6,291 nucleotides of DNA from Ruminococcus sp. CAG:403 (GTDB lineage Bacteria; Bacillota; Clostridia; Oscillospirales; Ruminococcaceae), in the NCBI GenBank assembly GCA_000437255.1, contig FR899081.1, positions 33,103 to 39,393 of the forward strand, read 5' to 3'. Shown here piece by piece: positions 1 to 6,049 of this stretch. The position numbers and the translations under genes are program-made. Each line of letters begins with the position of its first letter. Position 1 is the stretch's first letter. The notes below the pieces were generated by a model, which saw only the letters and a program-made list of their open reading frames with translations, was not told where the DNA came from and searched no databases.

Positions 1-1582
1 GCTTAATACCGGCAGCCCGGCACTCTGCAACTGCCTGCTTGGATTCCGGACGAGGCGGATCCATCATTGCAATCAAGCCCAAATACTGAAGGTTATCCTC
101 ATCTTCTGCGGAAATGGTACTTCCATCAAACGGCTTGGAACCAAAGCAGAGCACCCGCAGCCCCTGCCGGGACAGCAGCGCCACTTGATCTTGAATTTCC
201 TGAATCTCTTCGGCACTGCACTGCATGCGGTGAATCATAACGTCCGCAGCACCCTTGGTATACAGTACAGCTCCCTGCTCCGTGCGAACCAAAGTAGACA
301 TCAGCTTTCGATCAGAATCAAATGGTACTTCGCTGATCCGCTGGCGCTGCTGCCGCAGCGTATCTGCATCAATTTGGAACTGCTGTCCAAACCGAACCAA
401 TGCTGTTTCAGTTGGATCGCCCAACTCTTCTCCGTTGCGACAGACTGCATCGCTGCACAGAATGGAGGCAGCCAATAACTCGTATTCCGCCGGATCAGAC
501 GGGCGAACGTCTTCCGCAGCAATGATGTGCCGCTGTGCAACCACTTTTCGAACGGTCATTCGATTCTGTGTCAGCGTACCGGTTTTATCGGAACAAATGA
601 CAGAAACAGAACCCAAACCTTCTACCGCTTGCAGCTTTCGCATAATCGCATGTTCCCGTGCCATTTTCTGCGTACCGAAAGAGAGCACAATGGTAACAAT
701 GGAACTCAATGCCTCCGGAATGGCAGCTACTGCAAGTGCAATGGCAAACAGCAAGCCATCCATCAATTCATCCCGGCTGATTCCGCCGTCCCATGCACGC
801 CAGATACTCAGTCCGAATACCAACGCACAGACAATCAAAATTCCAATGGACAGTCGCTTTCCAAACTGATCCAGTGTACGCTGCAACGGTGTTTTCCGTT
901 CCTCTGCATTCTGAATCATCGTTGCAATTTTTCCGACTTCCGTATGCGCGCCAATATCCGTAACCAGCATCGTTCCACGTCCATACGTTACAAAGCTTCC
1001 GCTATATCCCATTGTATGGCGATCTCCAAGCGGAACCTCCTGTGTAATCGGCTCTACGGATTTCTCTACATTTAGACTTTCTCCAGTCAGGGCACTCTCA
1101 TTGGTTTGCAGGGAGGCGCATTCCAAAAAGCGGCCATCTGCCGGAATCTGATTGCCAGCCTCCAGCAAAACCACATCCCCCACGGTCAATTTTTCTGCCG
1201 GAATGACCTGATGCACGCCGTCCCGCAAAACAGTAGCAGTCGGCGCAGAAAGCTGTTTTAAATCTGCAAGAGACTTTTCTGCCTTTACTGTCTGTACCGT
1301 TCCCAAAATGGCATTCATGGTAATAACCGCAATGATGACCACAAAACTTTCGATATCATTCATCACCGCAGAAATCAAAGCCGCAATGATCAAAATAATG
1401 ACCAGAAAATCCTTAAACTGCTCCAAGAACAGCACCCAAACCGGTTTTTTCTTGCTCTGCTCCATTTTATTTGTTCCGTACTTTTCCTGATGTTCCGCCA
1501 CTTGCTGCGTGGTCAGGCCATCCTTCCCGGAATCATATGCGAAAAACAATTCCTCCGGTGTTTGTTGATAGTGTGGTTTCAT
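1..1582 (-). CDS. P-type Ca2+/Mn2+-transporting ATPase, N-terminal 527 residues (runs off left edge)
   Basis: This is a membrane pump that exports a divalent cation using ATP. Seen, in order: actuator N-tail; helices M1-M2 around residues 47-95; actuator loop with TGES (Glu168); M3-M4 around 240-300 with the ion-binding IPEAL (Glu290); phosphorylation site DKTGTLTQ (Asp332); N-domain FDSDRK (421-426) and KGAA (443-446); P-domain DPPRPE (508-513). Positions and sequence fit the type IIA bacterial Ca2+-ATPases such as Listeria LMCA1 (about 880 residues), so roughly 350 residues with the TGDxx, GDGxND and M5-M10 parts lie outside the window. The start at 1582 has a perfect GGAGG eight bases upstream and gives the usual family N-terminus. 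The gene sits behind a yybP-ykoY riboswitch, which argues that Mn2+ is a physiological substrate (inference). The type IIA family call is firm; the ion specificity is not proven. Pneumococcal MgtA and lactococcal YoaB are P-type ATPases under the same riboswitch class. Confidence 0.95.
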   Translation of the reverse strand, partial: MKPHYQQTPEELFFAYDSGKDGLTTQQVAEHQEKYGTNKMEQSKKKPVWVLFLEQFKDFLVIILIIAALISAVMNDIESFVVIIAVITMNAILGTVQTVKAEKSLADLKQLSAPTATVLRDGVHQVIPAEKLTVGDVVLLEAGNQIPADGRFLECASLQTNESALTGESLNVEKSVEPITQEVPLGDRHTMGYSGSFVTYGRGTMLVTDIGAHTEVGKIATMIQNAEERKTPLQRTLDQFGKRLSIGILIVCALVFGLSIWRAWDGGISRDELMDGLLFAIALAVAAIPEALSSIVTIVLSFGTQKMAREHAIMRKLQAVEGLGSVSVICSDKTGTLTQNRMTVRKVVAQRHIIAAEDVRPSDPAEYELLAASILCSDAVCRNGEELGDPTETALVRFGQQFQIDADTLRQQRQRISEVPFDSDRKLMSTLVRTEQGAVLYTKGAADVMIHRMQCSAEEIQEIQDQVALLSRQGLRVLCFGSKPFDGSTISAEDEDNLQYLGLIAMMDPPRPESKQAVAECRAAGIK

Positions 1583-1590
1583 ATCAATTT

Positions 1591-1595
1591 CCTCC
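1591..1595 (-). promoter_or_regulatory. Ribosome binding site of the cation ATPase
   Basis: On the minus strand a run of A leads into GGAGG, eight bases before ATG at 1582. It lies downstream of the riboswitch terminator and is not part of that hairpin. Control is therefore expected at transcription termination rather than by hiding this site. Confidence 0.85.
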
Positions 1596-1606
1596 TTTTT
1601 GCACAC

Positions 1607-1678
1607 AAAAAACGGCAAGACCTCCACTGGAAAAACTGCCATTTGTCTGCAATTTCTTCAGTAAAAGTCTTGCCGTTT
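1607..1678 (-). terminator. Intrinsic terminator / expression platform of the Mn2+ riboswitch
   Basis: In RNA sense, bases 1678-1659 pair with 1629-1610 in an unbroken 20-bp stem (several G-U pairs). The arms begin AAACGGCAAGAC and end GTCTTGCCGTTT. Past one A-C mismatch the stem continues for about nine pairs to a nine-base loop. Six T residues follow (1612-1607). The 5' arm includes GGCAAGACTTTTAC, which is also the 3' side of the aptamer's P1 stem, so terminator and folded aptamer cannot coexist. It may also end read-through transcripts from the acetyltransferase gene upstream, which has no terminator of its own. Confidence 0.9.
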
Positions 1679-1761
1679 ACATATGAAGCGGGTCATAATT
1701 TGATGACCGTACTGACGCCGCATAAACAGGCATTGCTTGCCTGCCAGCTACTCTCTTTTAC
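1661..1761 (-). promoter_or_regulatory. yybP-ykoY manganese riboswitch aptamer
   Basis: Reading the minus strand, P1 is closed by GTAAAAG (1761-1755) with CTTTTAC (1667-1661). The 5' side runs straight into AGAGTAGC, matching the conserved L1 element GGGGAGTAGC of this class. A hairpin CAGGCA/TGCCTG follows (1742-1726). Next comes GCGG CGTCAGTACGG (about 1719-1705), matching the conserved L3 element, then a GGTCAT/ATGACC hairpin and a closing CGC. The 3' end GGCAAGACTTTTAC matches the class consensus GCAAGACCTTT. In known members L1 and L3 dock and bind Mn2+ between them. Here folding would sequester the terminator's 5' arm and switch on the ATPase. The class was assigned by recalled consensus and pairing, not by a covariance search. 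Confidence 0.9.
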
Positions 1762-1768
1762 AACCATT

Positions 1769-1797
1769 AGTATACCCAATTTTTTCCCATTTGTCAA
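1769..1797 (-). promoter_or_regulatory. Sigma-A promoter of the riboswitch-ATPase transcript
   Basis: TTGACA (1797-1792) is a perfect -35 box. It is followed by a 17-base spacer and TATACT (1774-1769), which matches five of six -10 positions. Transcription should start near 1764-1761, exactly at the 5' strand of the riboswitch P1. The TGA inside the -35 box is the stop codon of the upstream acetyltransferase gene. Confidence 0.9.
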
Positions 1798-2399
1798 GCG
1801 TTTTTTGAAATTTTTTGCAATGCCTGCTTTTGAACTGCTGGAAATGGTTGAACAGGCGGCTGCTCTGCCAGATGTGTGCCAATTGCTTTCTCCATCCAAA
1901 CCATATGATACCAACGCTGAAACTTATAGCCGCAAGAATGAAACAGTCCCACCATCTGATAGCCCATTTTTTCATGAAACCGCACACTGTCCAAAGACAG
2001 ATAGGGATCTTTCTCTTCTTCCGGATAGGCAATGCAGGCATTCAGGTTTAAAATCCCCTGCTCCTGCAAACACGTTTCCAACGCTGCATATAAAGCAGTT
2101 CCAATACCTGTTCTTCTGACCCCCTGCCGCACATACAGAGAGGTTTCCACCGCCCAGTCATAAGCGGCTCGTTCATGAAACGGCCCGGCATAGACATAGC
2201 CAAGCAGTTTTCCATCCTGTTCTGCCACCAGATATGGATAGCGCTGCTGCACTTGCTGCATACGCTCGGCAAATTCTGCAACAGATGGTACGGTATATTC
2301 AAATGTAATCGCTGTCTTCTCCACATACGGTGCGTAAATTGCAAGCAATTCTGCTGCATCTTCCAGTTTTGCTTCCCGAATGCTCCATTTTCCCTGCAT
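1794..2399 (-). CDS. GNAT N-acetyltransferase, phosphinothricin/amino-acid acetyltransferase-like
   Basis: This 201-residue cytoplasmic enzyme is predicted to transfer an acetyl group from acetyl-CoA to a small amine or amino acid. Seen: the N-terminal pattern IYAPYVEKTAITFEY (21-35), the VAEQDGKLLGYVYAGPF strand region (58-74), VETSLYV (84-90), and the acetyl-CoA pyrophosphate loop RRTGIG (95-100), followed by the helix and FHEKMGY (141-147). This layout is that of the Pat/MnaT (YncA) group, which acts on phosphinothricin or methionine analogues; the native substrate here is unknown. The family usually ends around residue 170-185. Residues 171-201 form a polar, Pro/Gln-rich tail that looks non-conserved. 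The start has AAAGGAAG ten bases upstream. It diverges from the omega-amidase gene, and its stop lies in the ATPase promoter. Resistance naming would be an over-call. Confidence 0.85.
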   Translation of the reverse strand: MQGKWSIREAKLEDAAELLAIYAPYVEKTAITFEYTVPSVAEFAERMQQVQQRYPYLVAEQDGKLLGYVYAGPFHERAAYDWAVETSLYVRQGVRRTGIGTALYAALETCLQEQGILNLNACIAYPEEEKDPYLSLDSVRFHEKMGYQMVGLFHSCGYKFQRWYHMVWMEKAIGTHLAEQPPVQPFPAVQKQALQKISKNA

Positions 2400-2423
2400 T
2401 TCATCCGCTTCCTTTCGCTTTCA

Positions 2424-2443
2424 GAACCAATTTGAACCGGTTT
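2424..2443. repeat. Tandem 10-bp direct repeat in the divergent intergenic region
   Basis: GAACCAATTT and GAACCGGTTT lie back to back (8 of 10 identical), one helical turn apart. The second contains the palindrome AACCGGTT (2435-2442). It sits between the acetyltransferase start and the omega-amidase promoter, a plausible regulator site, but two imperfect copies could also be chance. Confidence 0.35.
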
Positions 2444-2456
2444 TCTCTTTGCTTTC

Positions 2457-2485
2457 TTGCACATCCTACAAGATTATGTTATACT
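2457..2485 (+). promoter_or_regulatory. Sigma-A promoter of the omega-amidase gene
   Basis: TTGCAC (2457-2462, four of six -35 matches), a 17-base spacer, and TATACT (2480-2485). The predicted start is near 2492, about 33 bases before the ATG. Read on the other strand, the -10 box gives TATAAC, so a back-to-back promoter for the acetyltransferase could share it, although no good -35 box is visible there. Confidence 0.75.
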
Positions 2486-2510
2486 GATTTTAAATCTATA
2501 TGACTCCAGA

Positions 2511-2517
2511 AAGAAGG
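2511..2517 (+). promoter_or_regulatory. Ribosome binding site of the omega-amidase gene
   Basis: AAGAAGG lies seven bases before ATG at 2525 and supports that start. The resulting N-terminus (MHLALLQF) matches the usual first beta-strand of the nitrilase fold. Confidence 0.7.
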
Positions 2518-2524
2518 TCCTTTT

Positions 2525-3322
2525 ATGCATCTCGCATTGCTTCAATTTCATATTCACTGGGAAGACAAAACGCAATCAATCCTCCGCATGCGCCGTCATT
2601 TGGAACGCCTACAGGCACACGCTGTCGACCTGGTACTGTTTCCGGAAATGAGCCTGACTGGATTCTCTATGCATACCGCCATCACCAAAGAGGCACATTT
2701 GGAAACGGTGCAGCTGATCCAACAGCTGGCAGAATATTATCAAACTGCAATTGGCATCGGCTGGGTGAAAGACTGCGACGCACGCTGTGAAAATCACTAC
2801 TCCATCGTTTCTGCATCTGGCGTGCTTCTGGACTATGCCAAACTGCATCCATTTCGCTACGGCGGAGAAGATCAATTTTTCCTTGGCGGAATCGCACTTC
2901 CAACCTGTACCCTCTGCGGATTCCGCATCGGTACTGCTATTTGCTATGATCTGCGGTTTCCGGAAGTTTTTCAGGCATTGTCACAGCGTGCAGATTTGAT
3001 TCTCATTCCAGCCAATTGGCCGGCTGCACGACGGATGCATTGGAACTGCCTGCTGCAAGCCCGTGCCATCGAAACGCTTTCCTATGTTGCAGGGATCAAC
3101 TGTGCCGGCAGTATTGGCGAGCAAACGTACAGCGGCGATTCCATTTGCTACCATCCAAACGGAACGCCGCTGCCTTGCGAAATTCTTCCCGGCGAACCAG
3201 ACTGCCCAGAAGAACGTATTTTGCTGTATCATCTAGAGGAGACACCGGCTGCCTATCGGGCAAGCTTTCCAGTCCAACAAGACCGACGTCCCTCGCTATA
3301 TGCCAATTGGTACCAGCGCTAA
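2525..3322 (+). CDS. Nitrilase-superfamily carbon-nitrogen hydrolase, omega-amidase-like
   Basis: This is a 265-residue cytoplasmic hydrolase, full length for the family. The catalytic triad is visible: Glu41 in FPEMSLTG, Lys106 in KLHPF and Cys140 in CYDLRFPE. The family's additional glutamate is Glu115 in YGGEDQFF. The motif WPAARRMHWNCLLQARAIE (from about 162) and the later GDSICYHPNG fit the Nit2/YafV omega-amidase branch, which hydrolyses 2-oxoglutaramate and 2-oxosuccinamate left by glutamine and asparagine transaminases. An N-carbamoyl or aliphatic amidase role cannot be excluded by reading alone. It is a single gene with its own promoter, diverging from the acetyltransferase gene. Its last codons converge on trmO: the two stop codons overlap by four bases and no terminator hairpin is visible. 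Confidence 0.88.
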   Translation: MHLALLQFHIHWEDKTQSILRMRRHLERLQAHAVDLVLFPEMSLTGFSMHTAITKEAHLETVQLIQQLAEYYQTAIGIGWVKDCDARCENHYSIVSASGVLLDYAKLHPFRYGGEDQFFLGGIALPTCTLCGFRIGTAICYDLRFPEVFQALSQRADLILIPANWPAARRMHWNCLLQARAIETLSYVAGINCAGSIGEQTYSGDSICYHPNGTPLPCEILPGEPDCPEERILLYHLEETPAAYRASFPVQQDRRPSLYANWYQR

Positions 3323-4035
3323 TCGTTCAAGCGTTCCACTTCGCAAACCGTAAGCACCTGCCCCTGTACTGTAAACCGTACATCAAACGAGGAAAATGCC
3401 ACTCCATAAATACGGTTGGGATCAGATTGATAAGCAGGCCTTGGATCCTGCTCCAACAGGTGAATCAGCCCTTCCCGCAAAGGAACCGGAATCATTTGCA
3501 GCCATTGCTCTGGAAAAATAACCTGTAACCGATAGGACTCCAGTGGGGCAGCAAAACCGCCTGCTGCATCCGGATGACTATCCGTATACGGCAAATAAGG
3601 TTTGATATCATAAATCGGTGTTCCACTCATCAAATCCGCACCGGAAACAAACAGCACGGGGCCTTCCTTGGTATGCAGATCGACACGATCCAGCCGAACC
3701 GAAGACAATCCAATTGGATTGGGACGAAACGGCGAACGAGTTGCAAAAACGCCCATGCGCTGATTCCCGCCCAAACGGGGCGGATGCACCGTTGGTGTCC
3801 AGTTATCCCGAATGGATTCGGAAAACATCCACAGCAACCAAAGGTGAGAAAATCCTTCGATTCCCCGAAAGGCATCCACATTTCGATAGTCCGGCTCCAT
3901 TACCAGCTTGGATGGCAGTGTATTGACCAATCCGCTCTGCCTTGGAATACCGAACTTTGCAGGAAAGTCATTGTAAATATGCGCAACGATTTTCATCGCA
4001 GGCGCAGAAGCATTCTGTACCGCTTCCTTCATCAT
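3319..4035 (-). CDS. trmO: tRNA (N6-threonylcarbamoyladenosine37-N6)-methyltransferase TrmO (TsaA/YaeB family)
   Basis: This enzyme methylates t6A at position 37 of threonine tRNAs to m6t6A, using S-adenosylmethionine; it acts in the cytoplasm on tRNA already modified by the TsaBCDE pathway. Seen over 238 residues: the N-terminal KFGIPRQSGLV (27-37), the signature GNQRMGVFATRSPFRPNPIG (90-109) of the TsaA beta-barrel, GADLMSGTPIYDIKPYLPYTD (132-152), and the C-terminal DPRPAY (197-202) that marks full TrmO proteins. The first ATG (4035) forms an ATGA overlap with the paaK stop, so translation is probably coupled. ATG at 4032 follows immediately. Family alignment suggests that Met14 (3996) could also serve, since the first 13 residues look non-conserved. 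It is the last gene of the ior-paaK transcript. Confidence 0.92.
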   Translation of the reverse strand: MMKEAVQNASAPAMKIVAHIYNDFPAKFGIPRQSGLVNTLPSKLVMEPDYRNVDAFRGIEGFSHLWLLWMFSESIRDNWTPTVHPPRLGGNQRMGVFATRSPFRPNPIGLSSVRLDRVDLHTKEGPVLFVSGADLMSGTPIYDIKPYLPYTDSHPDAAGGFAAPLESYRLQVIFPEQWLQMIPVPLREGLIHLLEQDPRPAYQSDPNRIYGVAFSSFDVRFTVQGQVLTVCEVERLND

Positions 4036-5345
4036 GCATCGTGCAGCTTCCGCTTATCGATAACCCGAACAGCCTTTCCTTCGCTGCGGATGATGCTCTT
4101 CGGCTCTACCAAATGCACCTTTGGAGAAATGCCCAGCATCGTCTTAATGGCAGTTGCCAATGCCCGTTCTTTTTCCGGGAGCTGTTCCTTTGCAGCAGCA
4201 AATGCTTCCGGCTCCAATTCTACATTGACATCCAGTGTATCGGTATTGTTGATACGATCCACCAGAATCTGATAATGCGGTGTATAGCCGCAATTGAGCA
4301 GAACGGTTTCAATCTGAGACGGGAATACATTGACACCACGAATGATCAACATATCATCACTTCTGCCCATCGGTTTTGCCATTTTAATCAACGTTCTGCC
4401 GCAGGAGCACTTTTTCCGGGACAAGACACAAATGTCTCTGGTGCGATACCGCAGCAGCGGGAATGCTTCCTTAGTAATAGAGGTGAATACGAGTTCCCCC
4501 TTTTCCCCTTCCGGCAGAGTTTCGCCGGTTTCCGGGTCAATGATTTCCGGAATGAAGTTGTCTTCATTGATGTGCATACCGGACTGCTCACAGCATTCAA
4601 ATGCAACACCAGGACCGGAAGTTTCCGTCAAGCCATAAATATCATATGCCTTAATGCCGAGAGATTCTTCGATGTTGTGGCGCATTTCTTCTGTCCAAGG
4701 CTCTGCTCCAAAGATTCCGGCTTTTAAATGATTATCTTCCGGCTTATAACCATGTTCCTTCAGACTTTCTCCCAGATAAGCTGCATAAGACGGCGTACAG
4801 CACAAAATAGTAGACTGCAAATCCATCATAAACTGAATCTGACGCTCCGTATTACCGGAAGACATCGGCAGTGTCAGACAGCCTACCTTATGAGACCCGC
4901 CATTGAGTCCTGGGCCGCCTGTAAACAGACCATATCCATAGCAAACCTGGCAAACATCTTCATTGGTACCACCTGCTGCAACCACTGCACGGGCACAACA
5001 GTCTTCCCACAAATCCACATCATGCTGGGTATAGAATGCCACAACACGCCGTCCTGTTGTACCGGAAGTAGACTGAATACGCACACAATTTTTCAGATCT
5101 GTTGCCAGCAGACCATATGGATACTGATCCCGCAGGTCATCCTTGCTCAAAAACGGCAGCTTGTGCAGATCTTCAATGCCATGAATATCTTCCGGCTTCA
5201 CGCCTGCCTGCTCCATCTTTTCCCGATAATACGGCATATTTTCATAGACATGCTTGACCTGTGCCACCAAGCGCTTGGATTGAAGCGCCTGCATGTCCTC
5301 CAGTTTCATGGTTTCAATTTCCGGCTGATAATAACGCTGTTCCAT
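4032..5345 (-). CDS. paaK: Phenylacetate-CoA ligase (AMP-forming), PaaK family
   Basis: It activates phenylacetate or a related arylacetate (such as indoleacetate) to its CoA thioester, with ATP going to AMP and PPi. Numbering from the 437-residue start: the N-terminal YYQPEIETM is typical of PaaK; STSGTTGR (92-99) is the phosphate-binding loop; YGLTETSGPG (237-246) is the adenylate motif; GRSDDMLIIRGVNVFPSQIE (327-346) is the hinge to the C-terminal domain; and Lys424 in SEGKAVRVIDKR is the expected adenylation lysine. Cys251/Cys252/His258 and Cys313/Cys315 (CSCGR) match a conserved Cys/His set in PaaK, possibly a metal site. I chose ATG at 5345 because GGAG lies six bases before it. The upstream in-frame ATG at 5357 overlaps that ribosome site and has only a weak one itself; it would add four residues. 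Upstream iorAB implies an aryl-2-oxoacid pathway. The substrate is inferred. Confidence 0.93.
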   Translation of the reverse strand: MEQRYYQPEIETMKLEDMQALQSKRLVAQVKHVYENMPYYREKMEQAGVKPEDIHGIEDLHKLPFLSKDDLRDQYPYGLLATDLKNCVRIQSTSGTTGRRVVAFYTQHDVDLWEDCCARAVVAAGGTNEDVCQVCYGYGLFTGGPGLNGGSHKVGCLTLPMSSGNTERQIQFMMDLQSTILCCTPSYAAYLGESLKEHGYKPEDNHLKAGIFGAEPWTEEMRHNIEESLGIKAYDIYGLTETSGPGVAFECCEQSGMHINEDNFIPEIIDPETGETLPEGEKGELVFTSITKEAFPLLRYRTRDICVLSRKKCSCGRTLIKMAKPMGRSDDMLIIRGVNVFPSQIETVLLNCGYTPHYQILVDRINNTDTLDVNVELEPEAFAAAKEQLPEKERALATAIKTMLGISPKVHLVEPKSIIRSEGKAVRVIDKRKLHDA

Positions 5346-5351
5346 ATTCTT

Positions 5352-5355
5352 CTCC
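5352..5355 (-). promoter_or_regulatory. Ribosome binding site deciding the paaK start
   Basis: GGAG (5355-5352) lies six bases before the ATG at 5345 but overlaps the alternative ATG at 5357. This favours the shorter PaaK protein. Confidence 0.6.
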
Positions 5356-5385
5356 ATTTTTCTTTTATTTCAATATGCGCTGCTA

Positions 5386-5424
5386 GTTCTCAAATGCGCA
5401 GTCAGCGTGGGCGCATTCGAGAAC
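5386..5424 (-). other. Second hairpin of the iorB-paaK gap (excludes the first)
   Basis: In RNA sense GTTCTCGAATGCGC (5424-5411) pairs with GCGCATTTGAGAAC (5399-5386): 14 pairs, one of them G-U, with an 11-base loop. Its first six bases are also the 3' end of the upstream hairpin, so only one of the two can be complete at a time. No T tract follows. A third copy of GCGCAT (5380-5375) offers a further, weaker partner for the same strand. Confidence 0.7.
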
Positions 5425-5456
5425 CTGCCTTTCCAACTGATGAAAGACAGGTTCTC
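5419..5456 (-). other. First hairpin of the iorB-paaK gap
   Basis: In RNA sense GAGAACCTGTCTTTC (5456-5442) pairs with GAAAGGCAGGTTCTC (5433-5419): 15 unbroken pairs with one G-U, and an eight-base loop. It begins 15 bases after the iorB stop codon. With no T tract it is not a standard intrinsic terminator. It could protect or process the iorAB part of the message, or act as one arm of an attenuator with the next hairpin. Confidence 0.75.
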
Positions 5457-5470
5457 AAAGAAATAGACGC

Positions 5471-6049
5471 TTAGCCTTCGCAGTGATATCCCAGTGCAAA
5501 TGCTTTTTGATTCATTTCCAGGAAACGCGGTTTTACCACACGTTCCATGGCAGCAATCCATTTTTCATAAGGAATTGCAAAATATTTTGCCAGTCGTCCC
5601 ATCAAAACAATATTAACCGTCTTGCTGGAACCAGCTTCATTGGCAAGCTTGAGGGCATCAATGGCATCTACAAATACATTTTGCTGCTTCAGGGTATCCA
5701 AAATATCTTCCGGATAAGCTGCCGCACCGGTAATCACTGGCATGGGATCAATCTGCTGGGTATTTACAATGATTTTGCCGTCCGGCTTGAGCCGATGTAC
5801 CCATCTGGCTGCCTCCAGCTTCTCAAAAGAAATGATATAATCTGCTTCTCCGTCATCTACAACCGGAGAGTAAACCCGTTCTCCATATCGCACATAGGTT
5901 ACAACAGAGCCGCCACGCTGTGACATACCGTGTACTTCCGATACCTTTACATCGTAGCCTTCCTCAACCAGCAGATTGCCCAACAGCTTGCTGGCCAGCA
6001 GGGAACCCTGTCCGCCTACACCTACAATCATCATGCTTACTGTATTCAT
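5471..6049 (-). CDS. iorB: Indolepyruvate ferredoxin oxidoreductase, beta subunit
   Basis: This is the small subunit of the IorAB complex, which oxidatively decarboxylates indolepyruvate, phenylpyruvate and hydroxyphenylpyruvate to arylacetyl-CoA and reduces ferredoxin. It has 192 residues, the usual length, and is cytoplasmic. Seen: the opening GVGGQGSLLASKLL (10-23) and SEVHGMSQRGGSV (37-49), both hallmarks of the gamma-type domain of 2-oxoacid:ferredoxin oxidoreductases; DYIISFEKLEAAR (70-82); and the later SSKTVNIVLMGRLA (141-154). The start forms an ATGA overlap with the iorA stop. A GGAGG inside the 3' end of iorA (6064-6060) lies ten bases upstream, which points to coupled, equimolar translation. 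The gap to paaK carries the alternating hairpins. Confidence 0.95.
   Translation of the reverse strand: MNTVSMMIVGVGGQGSLLASKLLGNLLVEEGYDVKVSEVHGMSQRGGSVVTYVRYGERVYSPVVDDGEADYIISFEKLEAARWVHRLKPDGKIIVNTQQIDPMPVITGAAAYPEDILDTLKQQNVFVDAIDALKLANEAGSSKTVNIVLMGRLAKYFAIPYEKWIAAMERVVKPRFLEMNQKAFALGYHCEG

Noticed and set aside
255..1075. Two long overlapping plus-strand open frames (255-869 and 527-1075)
   Set aside because: They lie opposite the P-type ATPase, which has every catalytic motif in one unbroken frame. Their translations resemble no protein family, and neither has a convincing ribosome site.
1490..2119. Plus-strand frame of 209 codons
   Set aside because: It crosses the riboswitch, the ATPase promoter and the acetyltransferase gene antisense; its translation has no recognisable domain.
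1794..2399. Dedicated phosphinothricin (bialaphos) resistance gene
   Set aside because: The motifs fit the wider Pat/MnaT group; most members are general amino-acid acetyltransferases, and nothing in the context supports antibiotic self-resistance.
2048..2464. Minus-strand frame beginning upstream of the acetyltransferase start
   Set aside because: It is a shifted shadow of the acetyltransferase, which carries clear GNAT motifs in the other frame.
5419..5456. Intrinsic terminator after iorB
   Set aside because: The stem is strong, but GAATGC follows it instead of a T run, and paaK continues in the same direction.
3942..5474. Consecutive long plus-strand frames (3942-4727 and 4728-5474)
   Set aside because: They are antisense to the fully recognisable paaK gene, have no family resemblance or ribosome site, and owe their length to codon bias of the real gene.
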